Shown here piece by piece: positions 51,310 through 60,019 of a stretch of 64,000 bases of DNA. A program made the translations under genes and the position numbers. Source of the stretch: Sphingobacterium yanglingense (lineage in GTDB: Bacteria; Bacteroidota; Bacteroidia; Sphingobacteriales; Sphingobacteriaceae); assembly GCF_004363245.1 (NCBI RefSeq), contig NZ_SNYV01000019.1:186001-250000 (forward strand), written 5' to 3'. Within the stretch, counting starts at the first letter, position 1, and every line of letters begins with the position of its first letter. The notes under the pieces were generated by a model that ran no database searches, was not told the origin of the DNA, and was given only the letters and a program-made list of their open reading frames with translations.

Positions 51310-52140
51310 ATGCGATTATTTCAGATATTATTTATAGTTTTTTTTTGCGTTGCATGTGGTTTTGAGACTGAACAGAAGGGAGGAGATGTTCAGGATGTCG
51401 AATTACAGCTGATGAATCTCCCCGTAGATTCCTGTTCGTTGCGTATTAATCATATCATAACTGGTGAGGAGTTGTTTTTTAAGGAGGGGATAGATCTTTC
51501 TAAACCTATTATTCTTCACGGTCTAGAAGATGATATGTACATTGCTGTTTTTTCTTGGCCTCGAACACTGCTCTCTCATCAGGTAGTTAGGAGTAAAGGC
51601 TTTGACAAGGAAAGTGATGAAGACTTGTTTCAATTGACTAAACCGTTGTACATCGATCGAGCGTATGGGACAGTTTATCGTATAGAAGTAGTGAATGAGG
51701 TGAGTGTCGAAGAATTGGAACGTAAAGGCGCATCGATATTGCAATTTAAAAATATAGCCTGCAAAGAATGTGATCTAGCAGACCGTTATTGGGAAGCATT
51801 CAGTGGGTTCTTTGACCGGAAAGCGAAATTGGTAGATAGTGCTAAACAGGAGTATTACAGCTATATCGATGCTAATAATCTGCAAAAAGGAAATAAGGCC
51901 TTTTTGAATCTGGAGGAAATCAAAAATCATTTGACGAAGGATGAGGTGTTGGATACACGTATACAGGAACTTGTTGCTGCTAATCCAGAAAGTAAGATCT
52001 CTGCATTCTTTCTTTTTTATCAACTTTATAACCATCGTGAGTTTCAGAAATTCGAGAATACATTTGAGTTGTTGCAAGGCCAGGGCCAGAAGAGCAAATA
52101 TTATAAGATGATAAAAAAGCAATATGATGAACTGCTGTAG
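51310..52140 (+). CDS. DUF4369-like lipoprotein lacking a thioredoxin domain
   Basis: Starting at the ATG at 51310 the protein is 276 aa with a good lipoprotein signal (LFQILFIVFFCVACG); an upstream GTG start would spoil it. The beta-rich first half and the helical second half, ending NPESKISAFFLFYQLYNHRE and a last helix, resemble the DUF4369 and linker part of the TlpA-like proteins elsewhere in this window (compare HPKSAFSLSL in the gene at 8189). It stops where their thioredoxin domain would begin. A CKEC pair at about residue 153 is present. Its function is unknown. Confidence 0.6.
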   Translation: MRLFQILFIVFFCVACGFETEQKGGDVQDVELQLMNLPVDSCSLRINHIITGEELFFKEGIDLSKPIILHGLEDDMYIAVFSWPRTLLSHQVVRSKGFDKESDEDLFQLTKPLYIDRAYGTVYRIEVVNEVSVEELERKGASILQFKNIACKECDLADRYWEAFSGFFDRKAKLVDSAKQEYYSYIDANNLQKGNKAFLNLEEIKNHLTKDEVLDTRIQELVAANPESKISAFFLFYQLYNHREFQKFENTFELLQGQGQKSKYYKMIKKQYDELL

Positions 52141-52281
52141 GTAATATGTTTTTCCTTTTCTTAAATTGATTGATAACCAGTTTTCTAGTTGCTATTTGAG
52201 CGGTGTAACGAGATGTTCTATAAATTTTGATTATAGAATGGTCTAATAATTGTGTAGGTACCCGCATAAAAATATATAACG

Positions 52282-52701
52282 ATGAAAAAATTTATGAAAA
52301 GAAACAGCTTCTTAGCTGTAATGTTTTTTGCCTGTGCTAGTTTAATATTTGCAAGCTGTAGTAAAGATGATGATAAGACACCATCTGGTATTGATGCCGC
52401 AATAGGTACTTATATTGGTAAAATAGAAGTGATTGGAGGTGCAGATTATTTCGATGCTATTATTAAGGTTTCTAAGGTTGACGACTCGCATATTAAGATT
52501 GAGGCAAAATCAGGTGAAAAATATTCAGGAGTTGCTGCTAAAACGATGAAAGTGTCGAACACACATAACATTTCGATTAATACGCTCAATGAACCTAATG
52601 GTAGTTTTCTTTATAGTATAGATGATAAGACTGTAATCTTATTGACGGAACAGACCCAGAAAGACGAAATAATCTATAGTTTCAAAGGAACGAAACAATA
52701 G
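52282..52701 (+). CDS. Small lipoprotein of unknown function
   Basis: This 139-aa protein has a lipoprotein signal (FLAVMFFACASLIFASCSKD). The mature part is about 110 residues, beta-rich, and reads like a small barrel (GTYIGKIEVIGGADYFDAII, then IKIEAKSGEKYSGVA and KDEIIYSFKGTKQ). No family was recognised; a lipocalin-like fold is a guess. It is the last gene of locus 2, 141 bases after the DUF4369-like gene and followed by a terminator. It could be expressed alone. Confidence 0.65.
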   Translation: MKKFMKRNSFLAVMFFACASLIFASCSKDDDKTPSGIDAAIGTYIGKIEVIGGADYFDAIIKVSKVDDSHIKIEAKSGEKYSGVAAKTMKVSNTHNISINTLNEPNGSFLYSIDDKTVILLTEQTQKDEIIYSFKGTKQ

Positions 52702-52743
52702 ATGATAAAGTAATAAATGATCCAGATTATGCTGGAATTGAAA

Positions 52744-52776
52744 AGGCGTCAGTGTAAAAACTGACGCCTGTTTTTT
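52744..52776 (+). terminator. Rho-independent terminator closing locus 2
   Basis: AGGCGTCAGT at 52744-52753 pairs perfectly with ACTGACGCCT at 52760-52769, followed by GTTTTTT. Confidence 0.92.
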
Positions 52777-52857
52777 GTGTAAAGTAGTATTAATTATTTG
52801 TCGGAAAGCTTCATTAAAATACCATTTCAATTTAATATTAGCTTAATGCGAGGGGCC

Positions 52858-52865
52858 TATTTTTG
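52858..52865 (+). promoter_or_regulatory. Possible -7 box before the phosphodiesterase gene
   Basis: TATTTTTG matches TAnnTTTG, 21 bases before the ATG at 52887 and after a terminator, where a promoter is needed. The upstream -33 box is not clear (TTTA at 52831-52834 is 23 bases away). Confidence 0.4.
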
Positions 52866-52886
52866 TGCCAAAATCTACAAGATACT

Positions 52887-54029
52887 ATGAACAGAACTTT
52901 ACTTTTGCTTGCAGCATTATGTGCTTTTGCGGGTCCATCTATTGCTCAGGAAAATTCCGGAATCATGAAGCTTGATGAATTTCGGTACCCCAAACAACGC
53001 AAGATAATCGATATCCCTAATGTCAATGGATTGCAGGTGTTGAAGTGCGATTTTCACATGCACACGGTGTTTACAGATGGGCATGTGTGGCCTAATGTAC
53101 GTGTGCAAGAAGCTTGGAAAGAAGGTTTGGACGCAATCGCATTTACAGAGCATGTCGAGTATACACCACATAAGGATGATGTAAAACCTGGAAATCTACG
53201 GCCACATGAATTGGCTGAAAAGCTAGCAGCAGAGCAGAATATTTTGTTGGTAAAAGGAACAGAAGTGACGAGAAATACGCCTCCAGGGCATTTCAATGCC
53301 TTATTCATACAGGATGATAAAAACCTGGTCGTACCAAGGGACTCAGACTTGGACGAGCAAGCTATACAGGCTGTAGTGGATCAGAAGGCTTTTATCTTCT
53401 GGAATCATCCAGGCTGGAAGGCAACACAGATCGAAGGCTCTTACGAATGGATCCCATTTGTAGATAAGATGTACAAAGAAAAAAATCTGCACGGTATCGA
53501 AGTGGTCAATGGTTTTGGCTTCCATAAAAAAGCCTTGGACTGGGCATTGGATAGGAATCTAACCATTATAGGTAATACGGATATACATAATCTGATCGCA
53601 CACGAGTATGATATAGAACGGGAGGGTATACACCGTACGATGACATTGGTGTTAGCTAAAGACCGCTCAGCAGAGGCGATACGTACTGCGCTCGAAAAGG
53701 GGAGTACGGTAGCATGGTCGAGCAATTACCTATTTGGAAAGGAAGAGCATGTGCGCGATTTGTTTCATGCCTGCGTGAAATTGACCCCAAGCTTCTATAG
53801 TAAGCCTAATGCAAAGAAGGCGGACAGTAAATATTATGAGCTACAGAATAATTCGGATCTCTACTTTGAACTACAACTAGTAGATGGAAAGGGAACGAAG
53901 AATATCGTATTGCAGCCCAAATCGTCACAGATACTGATCGCAGATACAGGTCAGTCAAAGCTATCATATGAGGTGGTATCTACTTATGTACGTAGTGATA
54001 AACATCTGAAAATAGAACTGAGCCTTTAA
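52887..54029 (+). CDS. PHP-type phosphodiesterase (Sb-PDE-like), secreted
   Basis: From the ATG at 52887 this is a 380-aa protein with a signal peptide (LLLLAALCAFAGPSIAQ). A GTG 8 codons upstream is rejected. PHP metal motifs are DFHMHTVFTDG (His57/His59), FTEHVEYTPH (about 90-99), FWNHPGW (about 172) and GNTDIHN (about 225). A C-terminal beta domain follows from about 275. Relatives include Sb-PDE, a phosphodiesterase acting on haloalkyl phosphates (family knowledge). It is likely periplasmic and co-transcribed with the SusC/SusD pair that follows 16 bases later, so the imported substrate may be a phosphodiester. Confidence 0.82.
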   Translation: MNRTLLLLAALCAFAGPSIAQENSGIMKLDEFRYPKQRKIIDIPNVNGLQVLKCDFHMHTVFTDGHVWPNVRVQEAWKEGLDAIAFTEHVEYTPHKDDVKPGNLRPHELAEKLAAEQNILLVKGTEVTRNTPPGHFNALFIQDDKNLVVPRDSDLDEQAIQAVVDQKAFIFWNHPGWKATQIEGSYEWIPFVDKMYKEKNLHGIEVVNGFGFHKKALDWALDRNLTIIGNTDIHNLIAHEYDIEREGIHRTMTLVLAKDRSAEAIRTALEKGSTVAWSSNYLFGKEEHVRDLFHACVKLTPSFYSKPNAKKADSKYYELQNNSDLYFELQLVDGKGTKNIVLQPKSSQILIADTGQSKLSYEVVSTYVRSDKHLKIELSL

Positions 54030-54045
54030 TCTATACCAAATAATC

Positions 54046-57000
54046 ATGAACAAGAGAATTCCGATATTTTTATTGGCTGGGATTGCTATGTCCCAAAACT
54101 TGCAGGCTATTGAGCTGGGATTTTTGTCAGCGGCAGGAATCACCATGGAGGTACAGCAACAAAAGGTAGCTGGACAGGTGGTGGATGCTAGTGGGCGACC
54201 AGTAGCACATGCCAATGTCTCCATAAAGGGAACGTTGTTGAATACCACAACCAATGCAAAAGGGGAGTTTGAATTTGATCATTCAAATGGTGCCAAAGTC
54301 GTATTGGTAGTGAGCTGTGTTGGTTTTACTACCAAGAGCTTTGAAGTAGATTCGGGAACGGATATACGCATCGTGTTGGATAACAAAAATGACCTCGAAG
54401 AAGTTGTCGTGGTGGGTTACGGTACGCAGAAAAAAGTGAACCTAACGGGAGCGGTATCGCAGGTAACATCGGAAGTGTTGGAAAATAGACCGGCACCAAA
54501 CCTGAGCCGTATGCTACAAGGGACACTGCCCAACCTGAACCTGAAGATGGTAGATGGTAGCCCTACACGTGGTGCGGAATTTAATGTGCGGGGTACGACC
54601 TCGATAGGAGCCGGAGGTTCGGCATTGGTATTGATCGACGGAGTGGAAGGAGATGCTAATATGATCAACCCGAACGATATCGAGTCTGTGACGGTGTTGA
54701 AAGATGCATCTTCGGCAGCGATATACGGCTCGAGGGCAGCATTTGGTGTGGTGCTGATTACCACAAAAAATCCAGTAAAAGGACAGGCAAAGGTGACATT
54801 GAACTCTAACTATTCAATGAACCAGCGTACCGTAGAGCCTAAGCTGGTGACGCAAGGCTATGAATGGGCTAAGAATTTTAACGATGCCTTTAATGCATGG
54901 TACGATTATAAGTCTACGCCGATATCGGTGAATAATATCTATCCGTTTTCGCTAGAATACCTTGAGGCACTGAAAAAATATGCCGAAAATCCTACTGGTG
55001 AGGAAGCGGTGTTCAATCCAGCAAAAAATAGGTATGAGTATTTCGGAAATACGGATTGGTATAATATGATTTATAAGGATATGATGCCCGCTACCGAACA
55101 AGCGATGAGTGTGTCGGGAGGTGGAGATAAGGCGTCGTATTATGTCTCGGGAAGATATTATCACCAAGATGGTATTTTTAAACACAATCCGGATAAATTT
55201 AATAAGTATAACCTCCGCGCAAAAGGAGATGTGAAACTAAACGATTGGATTACATTTCAAAATAATACGGAATTGAGTACCTATGACTACCATTACCCAA
55301 TGTTTGCAGATGGCGATGGTAATATATGGCGTCAGTTTGAACATCAAGGATATCCGATGGCGGTGGTATACAATCCTGACGGTACCTACACACATACGGC
55401 TGTTTATACAGGGGTGGCTTCCTTTATGGAAGGTAATAATGCATCGGATCTGAATAATACGGTGCTGAGGAATACGGCAGGATTGGTGTTGAAGCCAGTG
55501 AAAGGGCTGACACTAAAAGGGGATATGACGTATGGCAGAACCTGGGAGAATGATGTGCGCACCAACAACTACATGGACTACAGTAACTCGCCAGGGGTGA
55601 TCTCGCGATTTGGACGCTCGTTATTGAGAGAGTGGAATGAAAATACCAAATACCTAGCAGGGAATATCACGGCAAACTATGTCAACAAATTTGCAGATAA
55701 GCACGATGTCAATGTCTTGGTCGGTTATAACGTCGAATCGTCGACTACGAAGCTGTTGCGGGCACAGAGAGATGGTATCTTGGTGGCGTCTAAGCCTGAT
55801 TTCAATCTTATGGATGGTTTGAATTATGGTATTACAGGTGGTGGTAATGAATGGGCCTATTTGGGTGTTTTCTATCGCCTCAATTATGCTTATGACAATC
55901 GTTATCTGTTGGAACTCAATGGTCGCTATGATGGGTCTTCCAAATTCCCAGAGCATCAAAGGTATGGGTTCTTCCCTTCTATATCGGGAGGGTGGATTGC
56001 TTCAAATGAAGCCTTTTTTGAGCCTATAAAGCCGATCGTGAGCAATTTTAAAATACGTGCTTCATATGGTTCATTAGGGAATGGAAATGTTGCACCTTAT
56101 CGTTACCTCGAGCAAATGGGGGTGAGCAAAACTTCGGTCGTGCTGAATGGTGTGCAGACCAATTATACCAAATTGCCAGGTGTAATTCCAGATGGACTGA
56201 CTTGGGAACGATCGACTACAGCTAATTTTGGTGCCGATCTTGGATTTTTTAATAATAGCCTGAATCTAACATTCGACTGGTACAACCGAATGACCTACGA
56301 TATGTTTACAGCAGGGCAACCATTGCCTAATGTATTTGGGGCAGCAGTGCCGTTTGGAAACTATGCCGATATGTCTACAAAAGGATGGGAGCTGACGGCC
56401 AATTATAACTCGCAGTTCGAATTGGCAGGAAAACCTTTCAACTGGGGGATTAACGGATCACTATGGGATAGCAGATCGACTATTGAGCGTTTTAACAATC
56501 CCAACAAGCTATTGTCTACGTATTACGTAGGGCAGCAAGTAGGAGAAATATGGGGATATGAAACGTTGGGATTCTTTACATCGGAAGAAGATGTGAAGAA
56601 ACATGCTGATCAAAGCTTCCTGAAAAACTCAAATAACAATATTTGGCTGGCAGGAGATCTTAAGTTTGCTGACTTGGACCATAATGGTGTTATCAACCAA
56701 GGAAATAATACGGTAGATAATCCGGGCGATCGTAGGATAATAGGTAATGATAGCCCAAGATATCAGTATGGCTTTACGCTGTCGGGGAATTGGAATGGTA
56801 TCGGTCTGTCGGCTTTCTTCCAGGGGATAGGTAAGCGTGACTGGTATTTTGCATCGGAAGCAGGTTTGTTTTGGGGACCGTATAACCGACCGTATGGCTA
56901 TCAACCAACAAAAATGATGGAGGATATATGGACGGAAGAGAATCCTGATGCCTACTTCCCTAGATATAGAGGTTACACTGCGTTGGGTACAGATCGCTCG

Positions 57001-57294
57001 CTAGGTGCACCACAGACAAAGTATCTGCAGGATGTATCTTATCTGCGTCTCAAAACTCTAACGCTAGACTATACCTTGCCGAAAACATGGGTAAATAAGA
57101 TGAAAATAAATAACGCTCAGATTTTCTTGACAGCGCAAAATCTATTTACATTCTCTGGATTATTTAAGCATACAGATAATTTTGACCCTGAGGTGATGGA
57201 AAAACCGGTGGGCGACCTGACTAATGGATCGGGGCAGGGATATGCATACCCTATGTTGAAAACAACAACTATAGGACTGAATTTGACTTTCTAG
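54046..57294 (+). CDS. SusC/RagA-type TonB-dependent transporter without STN domain
   Basis: This 1082-aa outer-membrane protein has a signal (IPIFLLAGIAMSQNLQA) and then directly a carboxypeptidase-regulatory-like domain (about 40-110, VAGQVVDASGRPVAHANVSI). The VVVGYGTQKKVNLTGAV signature, a plug (LKDASSAAIYGSRAAFGVV at about 223) and the barrel follow. It lacks the STN domain of the other three SusC proteins here, so it should not signal through a FecR protein, and indeed no sigma/FecR pair is attached. It belongs with the phosphodiesterase upstream and SusD downstream. Confidence 0.94.
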   Translation: MNKRIPIFLLAGIAMSQNLQAIELGFLSAAGITMEVQQQKVAGQVVDASGRPVAHANVSIKGTLLNTTTNAKGEFEFDHSNGAKVVLVVSCVGFTTKSFEVDSGTDIRIVLDNKNDLEEVVVVGYGTQKKVNLTGAVSQVTSEVLENRPAPNLSRMLQGTLPNLNLKMVDGSPTRGAEFNVRGTTSIGAGGSALVLIDGVEGDANMINPNDIESVTVLKDASSAAIYGSRAAFGVVLITTKNPVKGQAKVTLNSNYSMNQRTVEPKLVTQGYEWAKNFNDAFNAWYDYKSTPISVNNIYPFSLEYLEALKKYAENPTGEEAVFNPAKNRYEYFGNTDWYNMIYKDMMPATEQAMSVSGGGDKASYYVSGRYYHQDGIFKHNPDKFNKYNLRAKGDVKLNDWITFQNNTELSTYDYHYPMFADGDGNIWRQFEHQGYPMAVVYNPDGTYTHTAVYTGVASFMEGNNASDLNNTVLRNTAGLVLKPVKGLTLKGDMTYGRTWENDVRTNNYMDYSNSPGVISRFGRSLLREWNENTKYLAGNITANYVNKFADKHDVNVLVGYNVESSTTKLLRAQRDGILVASKPDFNLMDGLNYGITGGGNEWAYLGVFYRLNYAYDNRYLLELNGRYDGSSKFPEHQRYGFFPSISGGWIASNEAFFEPIKPIVSNFKIRASYGSLGNGNVAPYRYLEQMGVSKTSVVLNGVQTNYTKLPGVIPDGLTWERSTTANFGADLGFFNNSLNLTFDWYNRMTYDMFTAGQPLPNVFGAAVPFGNYADMSTKGWELTANYNSQFELAGKPFNWGINGSLWDSRSTIERFNNPNKLLSTYYVGQQVGEIWGYETLGFFTSEEDVKKHADQSFLKNSNNNIWLAGDLKFADLDHNGVINQGNNTVDNPGDRRIIGNDSPRYQYGFTLSGNWNGIGLSAFFQGIGKRDWYFASEAGLFWGPYNRPYGYQPTKMMEDIWTEENPDAYFPRYRGYTALGTDRSLGAPQTKYLQDVSYLRLKTLTLDYTLPKTWVNKMKINNAQIFLTAQNLFTFSGLFKHTDNFDPEVMEKPVGDLTNGSGQGYAYPMLKTTTIGLNLTF

Positions 57295-57399
57295 GAGTTG
57301 ACGTGGATATTCTTTGCTGAAAGTGGGGACAAGTCAATGACAATTAAAGAACAAACCGAGCTTACGAGCTCACGAAATAGTGATTTACATATCAAACGG

Positions 57400-59145
57400 A
57401 TGAAGACAAAATATATATTAGGAATGTTGGCAACGGTGTTGCTGATGGGCTCCTGTAAGGATTTTCTGGACAAAGAGCCTTTTGATAAACTGGTGCCCTC
57501 TTCTTATTTCAAAACAGAGGCAGATTTGCAATTGTACACAAATTCTTTCTATCAGGATTTTATTCCTAGCGGTCTGGCAATTGTACAGGCTGATGAAATG
57601 GGAGATTATACATCCAAAAATAACTCGCCCACTTTTATAGCAGGTAATTTTTCGCCAGTAGATCAGGGAAAATGGGACTGGACAAAGCTGAGAAATGTCA
57701 ATTATTTCCTTTCGCGGTATGATAATAAAGAAATCCCGGAGGAGGCAAGAAAACACTATGCAGGTATCGCTCGTTTTTTTAGAGCTTATTTTTACTTCGA
57801 TAAAGTAAAAACATATGGAGATGTGCCGTGGTACAACAAGCCGCTGGCTACAGATGATCCAGAGCTGTATAAGAAGCAGGACCCTAGGGCTATGGTGATG
57901 GATTCGGTACTGGCGGATATTGATTTTGCGATAGCGAATATTAGGTCTGCAAAAGACAACTCGTCGAGTATGATAACCAAATGGGTGGCTTTGGGATTAA
58001 AGTCTCGCATATGTCTTTTTGAAGGGACATTTCGGAAATACCATGAGAATTTGGGGCTAAAGTCTACTGCGAATAAGTGGTTGGAAGAGTCTGCAAAAGC
58101 ATCGAAAGAGCTAATAGACGGCAAACAGTATGCAATTTATAACACAGGAAAGCCGAATTCAGATTATCGTACGCTCTTTATCAGTGAAAATGCAGTGGCC
58201 ACAGAAGTGCTATGGTCGAATGTGTTTAATAATGCATTGAAGCGTTGGCATGAGATAACCTGGAAATTTAACTCGGCAACGTATGGTGCGCGTTGGGGGC
58301 TGAACAAACAGTTTGTAAATACATACCTGAATGTAGATGGTAGCCGCTTTACAGATAAGGCAGGATACGATGAACTTGAGTTTAAAGAAGAAATGAAAGG
58401 GAGGGATGCACGTCTAGGGCAATCTGTACGGTCGTTAGGTTATAAGCGCTCGGACGGCTCGGCTGCGCCACCTAATTTTGGGTATACCTTTACGGGGTAC
58501 CATATTCATAAATTTAGTCTCGATGATAAACGTTTGGATGGTGTTGCAGAGGGTTTTAATTCGATAACCATGATGCGCTATGCAGAGATACTATTGAACT
58601 ATGCAGAAGCGAAGGCCGAGCTGGGACTGATGAACGATATTATATGGGCAGAAACAATCGGAGAATTGCGCAAACGTGCAGGGGTAGACCCCAAAGCGCC
58701 AACAGGTGTAGATCCCTATATGCAAAAGACTTATTTTCCAGAGGTATCTGACCGATATTTAATGGAGGTAAGAAGGGAGCGTGGGATAGAGTTGGTGTAT
58801 GAAGGTCTGCGTTATGATGATTTGTTGCGCTGGAGAAAAGGTAAGTTGTTGGAGATGGATTGGAAAGGGATATATGTACCCGGTCTAGGCATAGAAATGG
58901 ACTTGGACGGTAACAACACACCGGATGTGTGCTTTGTTAAAGCCATTCCAAGTAAAACTACATCAGGAGTGGTCTATTTCGTAGTGGATGATAAGGCGGC
59001 CAAACTATCGGAAGGTACGAAGGGGCATATCTTGTGGCGTATTGACGAGGATAGAAAATTTGAAGATAAAAAGTATTTGAGACCAATAGCTAATGCAGAT
59101 ATTGTGGATAATAAAAATTTAGAACAAAATCCTGGTTGGAAATAG
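57400..59145 (+). CDS. SusD/RagB-family lipoprotein (phosphodiesterase locus)
   Basis: The best start is the ATG at 57400, giving 581 aa with a lipoprotein signal (YILGMLATVLLMGSCKDFL). An in-frame GTG/TTG-rich extension upstream to 57298 has no signal-like features. TPR-like helices (ARFFRAYFYFDKVKTYGDVPWY at about 125) and the C-terminal RagB region (MMRYAEILLNYAEAKAEL at about 390; RRERGIELVYEGLRYDDLLRW at about 460) are clear. It binds substrate for the SusC upstream. The 105-base gap to SusC is longer than in the other pairs. Confidence 0.92.
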   Translation: MKTKYILGMLATVLLMGSCKDFLDKEPFDKLVPSSYFKTEADLQLYTNSFYQDFIPSGLAIVQADEMGDYTSKNNSPTFIAGNFSPVDQGKWDWTKLRNVNYFLSRYDNKEIPEEARKHYAGIARFFRAYFYFDKVKTYGDVPWYNKPLATDDPELYKKQDPRAMVMDSVLADIDFAIANIRSAKDNSSSMITKWVALGLKSRICLFEGTFRKYHENLGLKSTANKWLEESAKASKELIDGKQYAIYNTGKPNSDYRTLFISENAVATEVLWSNVFNNALKRWHEITWKFNSATYGARWGLNKQFVNTYLNVDGSRFTDKAGYDELEFKEEMKGRDARLGQSVRSLGYKRSDGSAAPPNFGYTFTGYHIHKFSLDDKRLDGVAEGFNSITMMRYAEILLNYAEAKAELGLMNDIIWAETIGELRKRAGVDPKAPTGVDPYMQKTYFPEVSDRYLMEVRRERGIELVYEGLRYDDLLRWRKGKLLEMDWKGIYVPGLGIEMDLDGNNTPDVCFVKAIPSKTTSGVVYFVVDDKAAKLSEGTKGHILWRIDEDRKFEDKKYLRPIANADIVDNKNLEQNPGWK

Positions 59146-59221
59146 CACTGTAATGCCTGTCTCGGTTTATATATAGATGCCGCAGAGGGCTTTTTAAGAG
59201 ATCTATATAACTTGTATTAAA

Positions 59222-59258
59222 GAGACTCCACCCCTTACTTAGGGAGTGGGGTCTTTTT
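59222..59258 (+). terminator. Rho-independent terminator after the phosphodiesterase locus
   Basis: AGAC-TCCAC-CCCT at 59223-59235 pairs with AGGG-(A)-GTGG-GGTCT at 59241-59254 with one bulge and one wobble, and a T-run follows. The T-run doubles as part of the promoter of the next gene. Confidence 0.85.
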
Positions 59259-59285
59259 AATTTAAAAGATTTTGACTTACTTTTG
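59255..59285 (+). promoter_or_regulatory. Promoter TTTT-N19-TACTTTTG before the locus 3 sigma gene
   Basis: TTTT 59255-59258 and TACTTTTG 59278-59285 are exactly 19 bases apart, close to the Bacteroidota housekeeping consensus. Transcription would begin near 59291, ahead of the ATG at 59310 and beyond the TTG at 59283, which argues for the ATG as the true start. Confidence 0.5.
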
Positions 59286-59309
59286 ATTCCGTCCTTTGGG
59301 CAAGTTGCT

Positions 59310-59909
59310 ATGGAATTCAATAAAGACGATAAACAAGATTTCGCTGCCTTCAAATCAGGAGATGACGCAGGGTACATTCATCTGTTTCGCCGGTTTTACC
59401 ATCCCTTGTGTCTTTTTGCATTACAATTTAAAATAAGTAAAGAAGATGCCGAAGAGGTAGTACAGGACATATTACATCAGCTTTGGTATAAGAAAAATGA
59501 CTTTGATTCCTTAAATAAACTTGCCTCTTTTCTATATGTAAGTACCCGGAATGCCACTTTGAACCGCTTGGATCGAAATAAGCGCCTGCTCAAGAACCAA
59601 GAACAGTTTCATGTAGAATCAGCGGCCTCGGATATACTCAATGCAGAGCAATTTCAGAACATGGTGTATGCGGAGACCTTGAGTCAGCTCCATGAAGCTT
59701 TTAAAAAGTTGCCGACTCAGTGTGCCAAGGTTATGACCATGCTCTATCTCGAAGGGCATACGGTAGCTGAAGTTGTTGAACAATTACAGATCACAGCCAG
59801 TACGGTATATGTACAGAAGAAAAAGGGTATAGACTACCTAAAAGAATATCTAAAACCAGAAGATTATTTCTTGATTACACTTCTTTTATCTGGTTTTTTG
59901 AAAAATTAA
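59310..59909 (+). CDS. ECF-type RNA polymerase sigma factor (import locus 3)
   Basis: This is a 199-aa protein from the ATG at 59310. Region 2 is at about 20-85 (LQFKISKEDAEEVVQDILHQLWYKKND) and region 4 at about 130-185 (LPTQCAKVMTMLYLEGHTVAEVVEQLQITASTVYVQKKKG). It has the usual length. FecR follows on the same strand after 110 bases. It is expected to control the thioredoxin-like and SusC genes of locus 3. Confidence 0.9.
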   Translation: MEFNKDDKQDFAAFKSGDDAGYIHLFRRFYHPLCLFALQFKISKEDAEEVVQDILHQLWYKKNDFDSLNKLASFLYVSTRNATLNRLDRNKRLLKNQEQFHVESAASDILNAEQFQNMVYAETLSQLHEAFKKLPTQCAKVMTMLYLEGHTVAEVVEQLQITASTVYVQKKKGIDYLKEYLKPEDYFLITLLLSGFLKN

Positions 59910-60019
59910 TTAACTGTTTATTAGTGTTTTATTGTTTTTGTTTGAATTGGCGTAAAGATTTCGAATCCCAGTTCTGTTCTCCTAGTGTATAAGCAAAAAC
60001 CTTAGTTACCAAAAAAATA

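Noticed and set aside
52141..52281. Possible lost thioredoxin domain downstream of the DUF4369-like gene
   Set aside because: Reading this gap in all forward frames by eye shows no WCxxC-like or other thioredoxin wording.
57298..57399. N-terminal extension of the SusD at 57400
   Set aside because: The extension has no signal features and would bury the lipoprotein signal; it starts at a non-ATG codon.
42898..59145. Numerous 60-145-codon frames antisense to SusC, SusD and FecR genes
   Set aside because: They lie wholly inside strongly supported genes in other frames and their translations lack any recognisable protein features.
59168..59211. Inverted repeat TATATAGAT/ATCTATATA after susD
   Set aside because: It is a short AT-only stem with a long loop and no T-run. 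The real terminator is at 59222-59258.
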